Source: Dehalococcoidia bacterium UBA1328
GTDB lineage: Bacteria > Chloroflexota > Dehalococcoidia > Lucifugimonadales > Lucifugimonadaceae
DNA: 64,000 nt
Reading direction: 5' to 3'
Assembly (NCBI GenBank): GCA_002306815.1
Contig: DBTA01000022.1
Location: 1-64,000, forward strand
This document shows, in pieces, positions 45,271 through 54,177 of this stretch (position 1 is the first letter of the stretch; each line of letters begins with the position of its first letter). A program made the translations under genes and the position numbers. The notes beneath the pieces are model-generated. The model made no database searches, was not told the DNA's origin, and saw only the letters and a list, made by a program, of their open reading frames with translations.

Positions 45271-45597
45271 TTAAACGGGTAGTTTCGATTGTCCTTCTCG
45301 TAACTTGACTATCTCGACCGTCAAGTCCTCAACGTGTTGTTCTAACCTGTCGATTCTCTGGAGCAGTTTCGACATAACCTCGATACCTGCGAGGTTCAAG
45401 CCGAATTCTTCTTTCCACCGAAGAATCTGTTTGATCATTTCGACATCTCGGTTTGAGTAGAGTCTCGTACCGCCACTCGATCGTTTCGGGATTACGAGCT
45501 CCCAACGCTCGTAGTTGCGAAGTGTTTGTTGATGTACTCCACACATTTGGGCAACGATTCCGATGGCGAACACCGGATCGTTGTGTCCCATCGTCAT
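45271..45597 (-). CDS. hspR: HspR-like MerR-family heat-shock repressor
   Basis: A 108-residue MerR-type transcription factor. The winged helix reads IVAQMCGVHQQTLRNYERWELVIPKRSSGGTRLYSNRDVEMIKQI, matching HspR, which represses heat-shock genes in actinobacteria and some other lineages. The C-terminal helix is a coiled-coil dimerisation region. Its ATG overlaps the dnaJ stop as ATGA, so it is translated with its partner. It likely represses its own operon and the divergent hsp20. Confidence 0.93.
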   Translation of the reverse strand: MTMGHNDPVFAIGIVAQMCGVHQQTLRNYERWELVIPKRSSGGTRLYSNRDVEMIKQILRWKEEFGLNLAGIEVMSKLLQRIDRLEQHVEDLTVEIVKLREGQSKLPV

Positions 45598-46538
45598 GCG
45601 TCGTCCTCCTTGTGATTACTCTCGAAGAAATCGACCAGATCGTCGCTTCCGGACTCACCATTTCGAATAGCTCTAAGTCGCTCGTAGAGACTTTGTTCTT
45701 CACTAGAAAGGGTGTCGGGCAACCGGACTTTCACCGTAGCGTATAGGTCGCCAAACTCTTCCGAGTTCATCTTTGGTAGCCCTCGTCCCTTGATCTTGAA
45801 TGAGCGACCGTTCTGAGTACCAGCGGGGATATTCAAAGCGATTCGACCGGTCATTGTCGGGACTTCCGCTTCTCCACCAAGAATCGCGTCGAGTAATGGA
45901 ACCGACACATCGGAGCTTAGATTTGCTCCGTCGCGGGAAAATCTTTTATCCGACCGAACGTTCACCGTGAGAGTCACCTCTGTGTTTTTGTCTGGACGGA
46001 GCCTAATCTTGCGACCGTTATTGACACCCTTGGGCACCTGAACCTCAAGATTCCGCTGACCAGTTGACGGCGATCCAATAGAGATTCTCCGTGTTGCTCC
46101 GGTAAAAACTTCATCTAGTGAAACGTCGATAATTCCCTTGTGTTTTGCAACCTGAGATTGTTTCGGTCGAGCATGAGCATGACCACCCATTCCACCTAAC
46201 AGGTCTGAAAAATCTCCGGCAGAGCCTGCACCGAAAAAGTCGCCGAAGTTGAAGTTCATGCCCCCCATGCCGGGACCGGCATTTCGGCCGCCACCCATGT
46301 TTCGAATCTGATCCGCGTGCTTCCAGTTCTCTCCGAACTGGTCATAGTCCTTACGATGATCCGGATCTCCGATCACCTCATACGCCTCGTTCACTTTTTT
46401 GAACTGCGCCTGGGCGCGTTCGTCGTTCGGATTCACATCGGGATGTAGCTTTCGAGCCATCCTGCGGTAAGCCGCTTTGATGTCCTTATCCGAAGCGTTT
46501 CTGGTTACTCCGAGAAGGTCGTAATAGTCCTGAGCCAT
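45594..46538 (-). CDS. dnaJ: DnaJ/CbpA-type co-chaperone
   Basis: A 314-residue type II J-protein (CbpA-like). The J-domain fills residues 1-70 with the HPD motif in RKLHPDVNPND. A Gly/Phe-rich linker of about 55 residues follows, and the C-terminal domains end in FKIKGRGLPKMNSEEFGDLYATV. The zinc-finger domain of type I DnaJ is absent. It stimulates DnaK ATPase activity; dnaK and grpE are not in this window. I chose the ATG at 46538 over one 15 codons upstream since the J-domain starts there. First gene of dnaJ-hspR-clpC. Confidence 0.93.
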   Translation of the reverse strand: MAQDYYDLLGVTRNASDKDIKAAYRRMARKLHPDVNPNDERAQAQFKKVNEAYEVIGDPDHRKDYDQFGENWKHADQIRNMGGGRNAGPGMGGMNFNFGDFFGAGSAGDFSDLLGGMGGHAHARPKQSQVAKHKGIIDVSLDEVFTGATRRISIGSPSTGQRNLEVQVPKGVNNGRKIRLRPDKNTEVTLTVNVRSDKRFSRDGANLSSDVSVPLLDAILGGEAEVPTMTGRIALNIPAGTQNGRSFKIKGRGLPKMNSEEFGDLYATVKVRLPDTLSSEEQSLYERLRAIRNGESGSDDLVDFFESNHKEDDA

Positions 46539-46794
46539 AAGTCGCTTTATAGATTTGTTGAATCGTAAAAATCTGAGATTCAATCAAGATTTTGACTTAA
46601 TACTTGTTGAATAGTACTACATATTACTGGCTTCTAAATAGATGTTTTGATAAATAATTTATCAGATTTCATAATGGGTTTGTGCAGGTTTTGGCAATAC
46701 GTATATCAAGAATTGGTTCTGGGGACTCAAATCTAAGAACCGCTACAAGCGTTTAGTGCAGCGTGATTCAGCTGAAACAAAGGACACAAAATAA
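46539..46794. promoter_or_regulatory. Divergent heat-shock control region (dnaJ and hsp20) with perfect palindrome
   Basis: The 256-base gap between dnaJ (minus) and hsp20 (plus) is A/T-rich. It holds a perfect 17-base palindrome, TGATAAATAATTTATCA, at 46648-46664. On the minus strand, two direct copies of ATTCAACAA lie upstream of dnaJ, with a TATAAA about ten bases before its ATG, so dnaJ mRNA could be nearly leaderless. The classic HAIR element (CTTGAGT-N7-ACTCAAG) bound by HspR is not present in recognisable form. Confidence 0.5.
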
Positions 46795-47255
46795 ATGGCA
46801 ATTGAGAGATGGCAACCGTTCGGCTCTATCCGTGATTTCGCCGCTCTCTGTACTCGATATACAGGCAAACGCGCAAGCGTGATTCGAAACACCAAACCCG
46901 ACTCATGGAGCATCCTGCTAGATGTTGTGAAGGACGGGGATTCTCTTGAGTAACAGCCTCAGTTCACGGAACCTCGCCGGATGACATTGACGTGTCTGTC
47001 GATGAAGACGTTTTAACGATCAAGGCTGAAAACTCTTCCTCATCAAGTGATGAGCCTGAGAGCTATCTCCTTCGAGAACGTCGAACAGGTTCTTACTACA
47101 GAGCAATCAAACTTCCGGAGACTGTCGACTATGAGGATGCAGAGTCGACGTTCAAAAACGGAATCCTCACGATCAAGTTGCCAAAAATTGAGTCGAAGAA
47201 GACTCGGAATATCAGCCGTCTAGACAACCTGATAAACCGAGCACGCCGGGCTTGA
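46795..47255 (+). pseudogene. hsp20 small heat-shock protein, split by a one-base frameshift
   Basis: Two frames together make one Hsp20 protein. The first (46795-46953, 52 codons, start MAIERWQPFGSIRDF) ends at a TAA just after DVVKDGDSLE. The second frame, one base shifted, continues exactly where the family would: VTASVHGTSPDDIDVSVDEDVLTIKAE, then the alpha-crystallin core to GILTIKLPK. Inserting one G after 46950 restores a continuous reading frame of about 150 residues. Either a one-base deletion inactivated the gene or the assembly has an error here. AAAGGA lies about 11 bases before the ATG. It is transcribed divergently from dnaJ-hspR-clpC. Confidence 0.85.
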
Positions 47256-47272
47256 AAACACAGCGCGGACCG

Positions 47273-47303
47273 GAGAGCCACCAAACACAAGATGGTGGCT
47301 CTC
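47273..47303 (+). terminator. Terminator-like hairpin after hsp20
   Basis: An 11-bp perfect stem, GAGAGCCACCA/TGGTGGCTCTC, with a 9-base loop lies 18 bases past the hsp20 stop. The T-run is weak (TTTT only after ten bases), so it may act as a transcript-stabilising hairpin. Confidence 0.6.
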
Positions 47304-47427
47304 TCGCGGGCTAGTTTTAAAATCTCAACAAAGCATCCCTGTCCGACTGCACAGTTTCCTCATGAAGGGATAACCTATTCCCTCAGTAATTTAGATTGTT
47401 AGGGTCAATTCGGCGGTCCCCTTTTAA

Positions 47428-48513
47428 TTGAGCGCAACTCCAAGCAACTCGAAATCTCTTTCACCGTTCACGACGACTCCGGCGTTGCCGAGTTTTTTTG
47501 CGCGCTATAAAGACCGGATAGACACCGCTTTGCGGGATGAACTCGATGATCTTGAACCAGATATTTACCAGATTCATCGCTACTACATGGGCTGGCAGGA
47601 AATCGACGGCTCGCCTTCCCAATCGAACGGCGGCAAGCGAATGCGCCCAACCCTCGCGTTTCTCGCAGCTGATGCAGTTGGTGGGGACATAGAACGAGCG
47701 ACGCCAATAGCGGTGGCTCTTGAATACATCCACAATTTTTCACTGATCCACGATGACCTCGAGGACATGGATCGAGTCCGTCACCACCGTCCGACAGTTT
47801 GGGCTGTCTGGGGCGCACCGGCGGCGATAGTGTCAGGCAACGCGATGATGAAAATCGCTGATGCGGCGGCTCGCAAGCTCAGAGCAGTCGGAGTTGATGA
47901 CTCAGTCGCCCTTGAAGCGGAGTCCGTGTTCACCAATCACTACCTGAAAATGATGGAAGGCCAGTATCTCGATATTTCGTTTGAGACCGTAAAATCAATC
48001 TCAGTCCAACAGTACCTCGACATGATCGAGCGAAAAACTGGCGCGCTGATCGAAGCTTCTATTTACCTGGGTAGCCTCGTAGCTCCGAAAACTGGACCCG
48101 ACCGTGAAAAAGCATCTGCACTAAGGATGATCGGATACGATCTCGGCCGAATATTCCAAATTCGTGACGATATTCTTGGTGTGTGGGGTGGTGAAGCCAC
48201 GGGAAAACCAGTCGGCGCTGACATCAAAAGGAAAAAGAAGTCACTACCTGCGGTGCACGCTTTGAGTTATTCAACGGGTGCGACGGCAGAACGGTTGCAA
48301 CAGATTTACCAGACTGAAGATGATCTCGAATCAGGGGATATCCACGTTGTTCTCGAAGAGATGGAAAATCTCGGCACTCATGATTACTGCCAGTCGATGG
48401 CAGAAAAGCGGTGGGGAGATTGCAATCAAATGATAGAGTCACTTGAACTTTCTGGAACCACCGCGTCTGAGTTCACTGAACTAGGTGAGTTCCTGTTGGT
48501 CAGAGAATCCTGA
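47428..48513 (+). CDS. Polyprenyl (FPP/GGPP-type) diphosphate synthase
   Basis: A 361-residue trans-prenyltransferase. The first Asp-rich motif is LIHDDLEDMDRVRHHRPT and the second is IRDDILGVWGGEATGKP. SNGGKRMRPTLAFLAAD near residue 70 is also typical. Short side chains before the first motif (NFS) allow elongation to C15 or C20, so either farnesyl or geranylgeranyl diphosphate could be the product. TTG start; the true start could be nearby. Since hpnCDE genes follow, FPP for squalene is the likely product; this is inference. Confidence 0.9.
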   Translation: MSATPSNSKSLSPFTTTPALPSFFARYKDRIDTALRDELDDLEPDIYQIHRYYMGWQEIDGSPSQSNGGKRMRPTLAFLAADAVGGDIERATPIAVALEYIHNFSLIHDDLEDMDRVRHHRPTVWAVWGAPAAIVSGNAMMKIADAAARKLRAVGVDDSVALEAESVFTNHYLKMMEGQYLDISFETVKSISVQQYLDMIERKTGALIEASIYLGSLVAPKTGPDREKASALRMIGYDLGRIFQIRDDILGVWGGEATGKPVGADIKRKKKSLPAVHALSYSTGATAERLQQIYQTEDDLESGDIHVVLEEMENLGTHDYCQSMAEKRWGDCNQMIESLELSGTTASEFTELGEFLLVRES

Positions 48514-48584
48514 TCACTTATAAGCGACTCCGACAACTCTGGTATTCAAATCCGACCTGTCGGGTGGCGCACTGCTGAAACTTT

Positions 48585-49382
48585 ATGATCGTCGCCATAG
48601 GATCACTCCAAAGAGCCGCTAACGGGATCATCCGATCCGGTGACTACTCAACTGCCGACGCGCCGGAAGATTTCATCGCCTACCAACCCCTCTCACCAGA
48701 TTATCCGGTGGTCGTCCTGAGTGGATCAGGATCTGAGCGAGCAGCAAGAGCAACCAGGTGGGCGATTGAGCAATTTGAACCTGAAGCGATCTTATCTTTC
48801 GGATTCTGTGAGGCTACAAAAGATCTGCCGCTACCAGGCGATATCGTGATAGCTTCACGAGTTATAAACCTTCCCGGCACACCGTTTGAATGGTCGGTTG
48901 TTGACAAAATGAACTCGCTCGGGCCTGACCGCACACTACTCCTATCAGCAAGAACAGCTGTGGAAATAGCCGGACTGGACTATCACCACGGGCCGGTAGT
49001 CACGGTATCCAAGTTAGCTACTACACCGGGTATAAAAAGCTGGCTTGGCGAAACGGTGAACGCAACCGCAGCGGACACGGAATCATTCGCTGTCGCCTCA
49101 GCAGCACACGAAGCCGGTGTTCCATGGGCCGTAGTCGCATCGGTACTGGACGACAGAGATTTCGATGTACCTTCGATTATCGACCGCGTTGGTGCCGGTC
49201 CCAACGAACGAGGCATCCTTGCTTACATTCGCTACGTTTCTAATTCGCCACTCGATCTCCCGGCATTGATGCGTCTTGGGCGATTGTCCACCCGTGCAAG
49301 TACTTCTCTTGGCGCGTTCATGACAGCGTTCATGGAAGCTAGGGCTGCACTAATAGGATCGCAGCCGGCTTCCAAAAGTTAA
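48585..49382 (+). CDS. Nucleoside phosphorylase/nucleosidase family protein (HpnG-like)
   Basis: A 265-residue member of the PNP/UDP phosphorylase superfamily. Supporting features are VVVLSGSGSERAARATRWAIEQFEPEAILSFGFCEA, the LPLPGDIVIASRV strand and ATAADTESFAVASAA with the catalytic acidic residue. In hopanoid gene sets HpnG removes adenine from adenosylhopane; since squalene genes follow, that role is possible. MTA/SAH nucleosidase activity is the alternative. ATG start, 71 bases after the prenyl synthase. The 299-base gap after it (49383-49681) shows an A/T-rich stretch but nothing definite. Confidence 0.75.
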   Translation: MIVAIGSLQRAANGIIRSGDYSTADAPEDFIAYQPLSPDYPVVVLSGSGSERAARATRWAIEQFEPEAILSFGFCEATKDLPLPGDIVIASRVINLPGTPFEWSVVDKMNSLGPDRTLLLSARTAVEIAGLDYHHGPVVTVSKLATTPGIKSWLGETVNATAADTESFAVASAAHEAGVPWAVVASVLDDRDFDVPSIIDRVGAGPNERGILAYIRYVSNSPLDLPALMRLGRLSTRASTSLGAFMTAFMEARAALIGSQPASKS

Positions 49383-49681
49383 AACGCCCCGTGGGCTGAA
49401 TCCGCTTGCTATGCAAATTCGTTTGCATAAAACGACGAATCTACACCTTATTCGCTACACAATTCGGTTGGACAAGCCGGATAAACCGATATGCTTAATT
49501 GGTTCAAAATTATCGACAAAAGCAACATATGCCAGTGGCACTTGTTCCAGTAACATGTTTGTAACCGTTTTGGCAAACGTCACTGGGTAGGTAAATTAAT
49601 CTTAGTTTGGCGGATTTGGAACGCGCACCCAAGTAGGTTGACCACAAGTCTGATCGATCAGGTAATACACCCTAAGGGGGA

Positions 49682-50230
49682 ATGAATTTGCATTCGGATA
49701 AGACACGTACGATGACCGCTGTAGAAGCTGGTCGCATAAGCGTGTTGAATGGCACCAAACCAGGTGGGCTGACTACGGGCACCGAATACAAGGTATATAG
49801 CAGGATCGTCCAGGTTGAATCGAACGACGCTCCTGAGTTGATCGATTTCACCGTAACCGTGAAAGAACTCGTTGAAGAGTCAGGCGTTAAAAACGGTCAG
49901 GTTTCGATCTACAGTACTCACACTACGTTCTCAGTAATGATCAACGAGAACGAACCGCTCCTCCTCAAGGACATGGAGCACTTCCTTGAGCGAAGCGCCC
50001 CAAAAGATGCCTATTACGGACACAACGACTTCGAACTTCGCACAGTAAGCATGCGTCCGAACGAATGCCCTAATGGACATGCCCACTGCCAGCACATGAT
50101 CCTAGGAACCTCCGAAATTGTCCCGATCATTGACGGCAATCCTCTTCTTGGTGAGTTCCAACGGGTATTCCTAGTAGAACTCGATGAACCAAAACCTCGA
50201 CAGGTCGCTGTTCAGGTTATGGGTCTCTAG
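49682..50230 (+). CDS. YjbQ family (UPF0047) protein
   Basis: A 182-residue protein matching the YjbQ/UPF0047 family: VSIYSTHTTFSVMINENEPLLLKDM, YYGHNDFELRTVSMRPNECPNGHAHCQHMILG, and PIIDGNPLLGEFQRVFLVELDEPKPRQVAVQVMG. The conserved His residues in HTT, GHAHC and the glutamine-Arg end are intact. Some members have weak thiamine-phosphate synthase activity, but the cellular role is unclear. ATG start with GGGGG upstream. It lies between the nucleosidase and hpnC on the same strand, which is not its usual context. Confidence 0.9.
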   Translation: MNLHSDKTRTMTAVEAGRISVLNGTKPGGLTTGTEYKVYSRIVQVESNDAPELIDFTVTVKELVEESGVKNGQVSIYSTHTTFSVMINENEPLLLKDMEHFLERSAPKDAYYGHNDFELRTVSMRPNECPNGHAHCQHMILGTSEIVPIIDGNPLLGEFQRVFLVELDEPKPRQVAVQVMGL

Positions 50231-50270
50231 GTTTCAGAACCGCGGTTTCTTTTGAAACGATCGCTACAAG

Positions 50271-51266
50271 GTGAACAAGGTGCCAATAACTCAGTCAGCT
50301 ATACCAGCTGTTGAGCTTCCGGTCCCCAACATGGAAGTCGGCGCCGACTCGCCCGACTATGTCGACGCTACGTTCGATGCCTGTGAACGGCTAGCCAAAA
50401 CACACTACGAAAACTTCAGCATAGGATCGCGTCTATTACCCAGCCACTTGAGAAAGCATTTCTACTCGATATACGCGTTTTCAAGGGGTGTTGACGATCT
50501 TGGTGACCAAGCCGATGGCGATCGCATGGCGCTTATAGATTTATGGGATCAGCAACTAGAAAAGTGTTATCTGTACGATGGAAAAGAACCACCCACTCAT
50601 CCTTATTTCGTTGCACTTGCGCAGACTATTCATGAATTCGATATTCCCGTAGAGCCTTTTAAACGCCTGATCGAAGCGAATCGCAAGGATCAGTCGATTA
50701 CTCGGCACGAAACTTTTGAAGATGTTTTGGACTACTGTTCATACTCAGCGGATCCGGTTGGACATCTAGTTCTGTACTTGAGTCGAATCCGCGACCCTAA
50801 ACTTCATGAGCTGGCAAATAAAACGTGCACAGGATTACAGTTAGCAAACTTTTGGCAGGATGTGGGTGTAGATATAGAGATTGGTCGTATTTACATCCCG
50901 CTTGAGGACCTAAAGAGATTCGAGGTTTCTGAAGAGCAAATCATCAACCGTATTCACGATACCAACTTCGAAAATCTGATGCGCTTTGAAGCCGATCGCG
51001 CACGGCGATTCTTTGCCGATGGGTTCTCGTTGATCGATCAATTGAACGATCACCTCAAAACAAACTTTGCCCTCTTTGTTCGGGGTGGGCTGGAAATACT
51101 CAGAATAATCGAGTCCAGAAATTACACGGTATTAAACGAAAGCCCAAGAATCTCAAAAATGGGCAAAGCACGCATCTTTTCGGGTACGTGGCTTCGTGCT
51201 CGCACAGGTAGACAATTGGTCCCGCAAAATTTGTTCGAATCAAGCAGAACGGAGTCGGCGAACTGA
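50271..51266 (+). CDS. hpnC: HpnC: squalene synthase-type enzyme (hydroxysqualene step)
   Basis: A 331-residue trans-isoprenyl synthase head-to-head condensing enzyme. The first Asp-rich motif is YAFSRGVDDLGDQADGDR; the second region is QLANFWQDVGVDIEIGRIYIPLEDL. The HpnC/D/E system converts FPP to squalene: HpnD makes presqualene diphosphate, HpnC forms hydroxysqualene, and HpnE reduces it. The assignment between HpnC and HpnD follows gene order and the NFWQD signature. GTG start at 50271; a second GTG at 50280 is possible. The next gene's ATG lies two bases past the stop. Confidence 0.88.
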   Translation: MNKVPITQSAIPAVELPVPNMEVGADSPDYVDATFDACERLAKTHYENFSIGSRLLPSHLRKHFYSIYAFSRGVDDLGDQADGDRMALIDLWDQQLEKCYLYDGKEPPTHPYFVALAQTIHEFDIPVEPFKRLIEANRKDQSITRHETFEDVLDYCSYSADPVGHLVLYLSRIRDPKLHELANKTCTGLQLANFWQDVGVDIEIGRIYIPLEDLKRFEVSEEQIINRIHDTNFENLMRFEADRARRFFADGFSLIDQLNDHLKTNFALFVRGGLEILRIIESRNYTVLNESPRISKMGKARIFSGTWLRARTGRQLVPQNLFESSRTESAN

Positions 51267-51267
51267 A

Positions 51268-52206
51268 ATGACCGATTCCTCATTCCCGCCAGACGCAAAC
51301 GTCTCTGAAAAAGAAATAACCTGCGCGTACGAAACGGTCGCAGCGGCAACAAAAGCTGCATCAACCAACTTTTACTACGCTTTCGCCACCCTTCCGCCCG
51401 AAAAACGAAATGCTGTATACGCCGGCTATTCGTTCTGCCGGCTGGCCGACGACATCGTTGATGAGGGCAACTACGGAGAGCGTACAGACGACGCGCTGGA
51501 CTCGCTTCAGTCGAGGCTAAAGGCTGCATATCAGGGCGAATACTCCGTAAACGAAGGAGCACTTCCGCTCGTCGAGTCATCACCTGATTTGTGGCGTGCT
51601 CTTGGCGATACGCTCCACAAATTCCCAATTGATCAACAGCATTTGATCGACGTGATTGAAGGCTGTCGAATGGATATGAACGGCACTACGTATGAAACAT
51701 GGGATCAGCTCGTCGAGTATTGCAAAAGAGTCGCCAGCGCTACGGGTCTCGCGCTAATCGAAGTGCTCGGATACGAGGATGAAAAAGCCGTCGAATATGC
51801 CATCGACCTGGGTATAGCGCTTCAACTAACGAACATCCTTCGAGACATAACCGAAGACCTGAAAATCGGCCGAGTTTATTTACCTTCGGAAGAACTCGAA
51901 GAATTCGGCGTGTCAATGGACGACCTACGATCGAAAAACGCCAGCCCAGAATACATTCGATTCATGAAATTCCAGATAACCCGCGCTCGTAAATACCTGG
52001 AAACTGGCGTCCGACTATTTCCATTGCTCGATGAACAGTCTCGTCAGTGTCCCGAAATGATGATTCACGTCTACGAGCTGCTCCTCGACCGAATAGAGAA
52101 GAACAATTTCGACACGCTGAACCAACGGGCAAGCCTCACGAGACTCCAGAAGCTCAAATTGCTCGTCGTGATCTGGCTGCGAGCTCGCGGGCTGCGGTTC
52201 GTTTAG
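51268..52206 (+). CDS. hpnD: HpnD: presqualene diphosphate synthase
   Basis: A 312-residue squalene/phytoene synthase family enzyme with FCRLADDIVDEGNYGE (first Asp-rich motif) and LQLTNILRDITEDLKIGRVYLPSEELEEFGV (second). It condenses two FPP molecules to presqualene diphosphate. The ATG at 51268 is two bases after the hpnC stop; the longer frame from 51196 overlaps hpnC and is rejected. A phytoene synthase role would be the alternative, but pairing with hpnC and hpnE favours squalene. Confidence 0.9.
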   Translation: MTDSSFPPDANVSEKEITCAYETVAAATKAASTNFYYAFATLPPEKRNAVYAGYSFCRLADDIVDEGNYGERTDDALDSLQSRLKAAYQGEYSVNEGALPLVESSPDLWRALGDTLHKFPIDQQHLIDVIEGCRMDMNGTTYETWDQLVEYCKRVASATGLALIEVLGYEDEKAVEYAIDLGIALQLTNILRDITEDLKIGRVYLPSEELEEFGVSMDDLRSKNASPEYIRFMKFQITRARKYLETGVRLFPLLDEQSRQCPEMMIHVYELLLDRIEKNNFDTLNQRASLTRLQKLKLLVVIWLRARGLRFV

Positions 52207-52209
52207 GTC

Positions 52210-53565
52210 ATGGCGACTCGTACGGTAGTTATTGTCGGTGGTGGAATCGCCGGGCTCGCCACAGCCGTACGATTGATCCAACTAGGAATAAAACCCATAG
52301 TGCTTGAAAAGCGACCGTTCCTAGGTGGTCGAGCGTTTTCATTTGTCGATAAGGATTCGGGGGAAGAGATCGACAATGGCCAGCATGTATTTGTCGGTGC
52401 ATGCGATCACTTCCAAAGGTACATTCGAGACATCGGGGCGTCACATCAAATCAGAATCGAATCACGCCTGAATTTCCCCGTTCTAAAGCACGGAACAACG
52501 AGTCGGCTACGAGCCAAGAATCTACCCGGGAAACTGGCCAATCTTTCCGCTCTCCTCGGGTATCGACACGTCGGCGTCTTAGCAAAATTGAGAATCCTAT
52601 GGGGACTCTTGTGGATCAGTTTGGCACGATTGAAATTCGACTCACCTCATGACCGTGTGTCGTTCGATGATTGGCTACGAGATCATTGGCAGAATGACGA
52701 AACGATCAACAATTTTTGGAATCTGATCATCTTGCCGTCGCTTAACGACCACATCACTGCGGTCAGTGCTTATACCGGTATTGAGCTGTTCAAAGTGGCA
52801 TTGCTCGGATCGCCGGTAAATCCCGGGCTGGGTATCCCACTCGCCGGGCTTTCCTCGCTCGTAGGTGAGAGCGCCCGTCGATACATTGAATCTAACGGGG
52901 GTGAAATCCGCACTGGGATTCATGTTGAATCGGTAAACATCGAAAGCGGGCGCATTACAGGAGTTAAAACCTCCACGGTCGAAATGGTCGAAGGAGAAGC
53001 CGTAGTGTCGGCTGTACCAGCAGCCGATATGACACATCTTGTTCCCGTCAGTCTTGAGGGATCGGATGACTTTTTCACTGCAGCGGAAGATATTCGGACG
53101 GCGCCAATAGTCGCAATTCATATTTGGTACGACCGCCCGGTAATGACAGAACCGTTCGTCGCCACTCTGGATTCTCCATTGCAATGGATATTCAACGACA
53201 CTGACCTCAAATCAAAGAGAGACTCAGGGCAACACGTGATCATATCTCTCAGCGGTGCCTGGGAATGGCAGGATCGATCAAAAGAAGAACTGCGGCAAAT
53301 CTTTACCGAAGAGATGCGGAAGACATTTCCGCAGGCGAAAGAAGCTGCGGTTAAAAAGTTCACTGTTGTCAAAATGCTCGAAGCGACGTTCAGGGTCACC
53401 CCCGGCTCACGTAACAGCCGGCTTTCTCAACGAACACCATTGCCGGGGTTTTACCTCGCTGGTGATTGGACCGATACCGGTTGGCCATCAACTATGGAGT
53501 CCGCTGTCAGAAGCGGTAACCTCGCAGCAGAGTTTATTGCTGAAGACATTGACACACGTCGCTAG
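52210..53565 (+). CDS. hpnE: HpnE: hydroxysqualene dehydroxylase (FAD amine-oxidase fold)
   Basis: A 451-residue flavoenzyme. The FAD motif is VVIVGGGIAGLATAVRL at the N-terminus, followed by LEKRPFLGGRAFSFVDKDSGEEIDNGQHVFVG, the HpnE-type continuation in which GQH is diagnostic. The C-terminal FLAVIN-motif reads PGFYLAGDWTDTGWPSTMESAVRSG. It would remove the hydroxyl from hydroxysqualene to give squalene. ATG start three bases after hpnD. No squalene-hopene cyclase gene is in this window, so the end product (hopanoids or other) is open. Confidence 0.92.
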   Translation: MATRTVVIVGGGIAGLATAVRLIQLGIKPIVLEKRPFLGGRAFSFVDKDSGEEIDNGQHVFVGACDHFQRYIRDIGASHQIRIESRLNFPVLKHGTTSRLRAKNLPGKLANLSALLGYRHVGVLAKLRILWGLLWISLARLKFDSPHDRVSFDDWLRDHWQNDETINNFWNLIILPSLNDHITAVSAYTGIELFKVALLGSPVNPGLGIPLAGLSSLVGESARRYIESNGGEIRTGIHVESVNIESGRITGVKTSTVEMVEGEAVVSAVPAADMTHLVPVSLEGSDDFFTAAEDIRTAPIVAIHIWYDRPVMTEPFVATLDSPLQWIFNDTDLKSKRDSGQHVIISLSGAWEWQDRSKEELRQIFTEEMRKTFPQAKEAAVKKFTVVKMLEATFRVTPGSRNSRLSQRTPLPGFYLAGDWTDTGWPSTMESAVRSGNLAAEFIAEDIDTRR

Positions 53566-54177
53566 TCGGACGTAAACGATCTACGTCAGATGACATGGCG
53601 ACTGTATCCCTAGAAAACCAATATGTCGCCGTCGATTTCGGTACCAATTCCGTATCTATCTCGATCGTATCACCCGGACAGACAGCAACCGTAATCTCGT
53701 CCATTACTTCACGCCTTATGACACACCGAAATCCTAACTGGAATTCGATCCGACAGCAGCTCTTAAACACAAATCATCCAGACGCCTTGCGAAGCGATAG
53801 CTCAAGCTGATATGAGCACCAGTACGATTACAGGTATAGGTTTCACATCCCAATCGCGAAGATTGGTTTTTCTCGATTTCGACGGTTTTCCGCTATGTTT
53901 GCTATATCGACGTGACCAACGAGTGGAAAACTTCGAACTAGCGATTGGCGACACTTCGTCAGGGGGCTTACGGAAAATGAGACTGAATCTGAGTGCGCCT
54001 AGGCCAAGACAGAGGAGAACAACCCTCACCCTATTGTCCTGAAATCCTCAAATATTTAGGTATTTCGCACCAACCCTTATTAATCGATGGCTGGGCTACA
54101 ATTCATACTTAATGTGCACATTTCATTATTTTGACCAACGATGAAACCTGCCATCTATCAAGAGAACAGCGACAAAG
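53566..54177. other. 612-base gap between squalene and heme gene sets
   Basis: Small frames here on both strands (for example 53595-53810 and 53812-54042 plus) have no recognisable domain or good ribosome-binding site. A TACAAT box at about 54100, 75 bases upstream of ahbAB, could be a -10 element, but no -35 matches. In particular no hemA remnant is visible. I see no definite feature. Confidence 0.5.

Noticed and set aside
51268..52206. Phytoene synthase (carotenoid) interpretation of hpnC/hpnD
   Set aside because: The hpnC-hpnD-hpnE order and the GQH motif in the flavoenzyme indicate the squalene route; no carotenoid desaturase or cyclase is present.
53595..54042. Two short plus-strand reading frames in the gap before ahbAB
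   Set aside because: No ribosome-binding site, no domain, overlapping frames on the other strand of equal quality; left as a gap.
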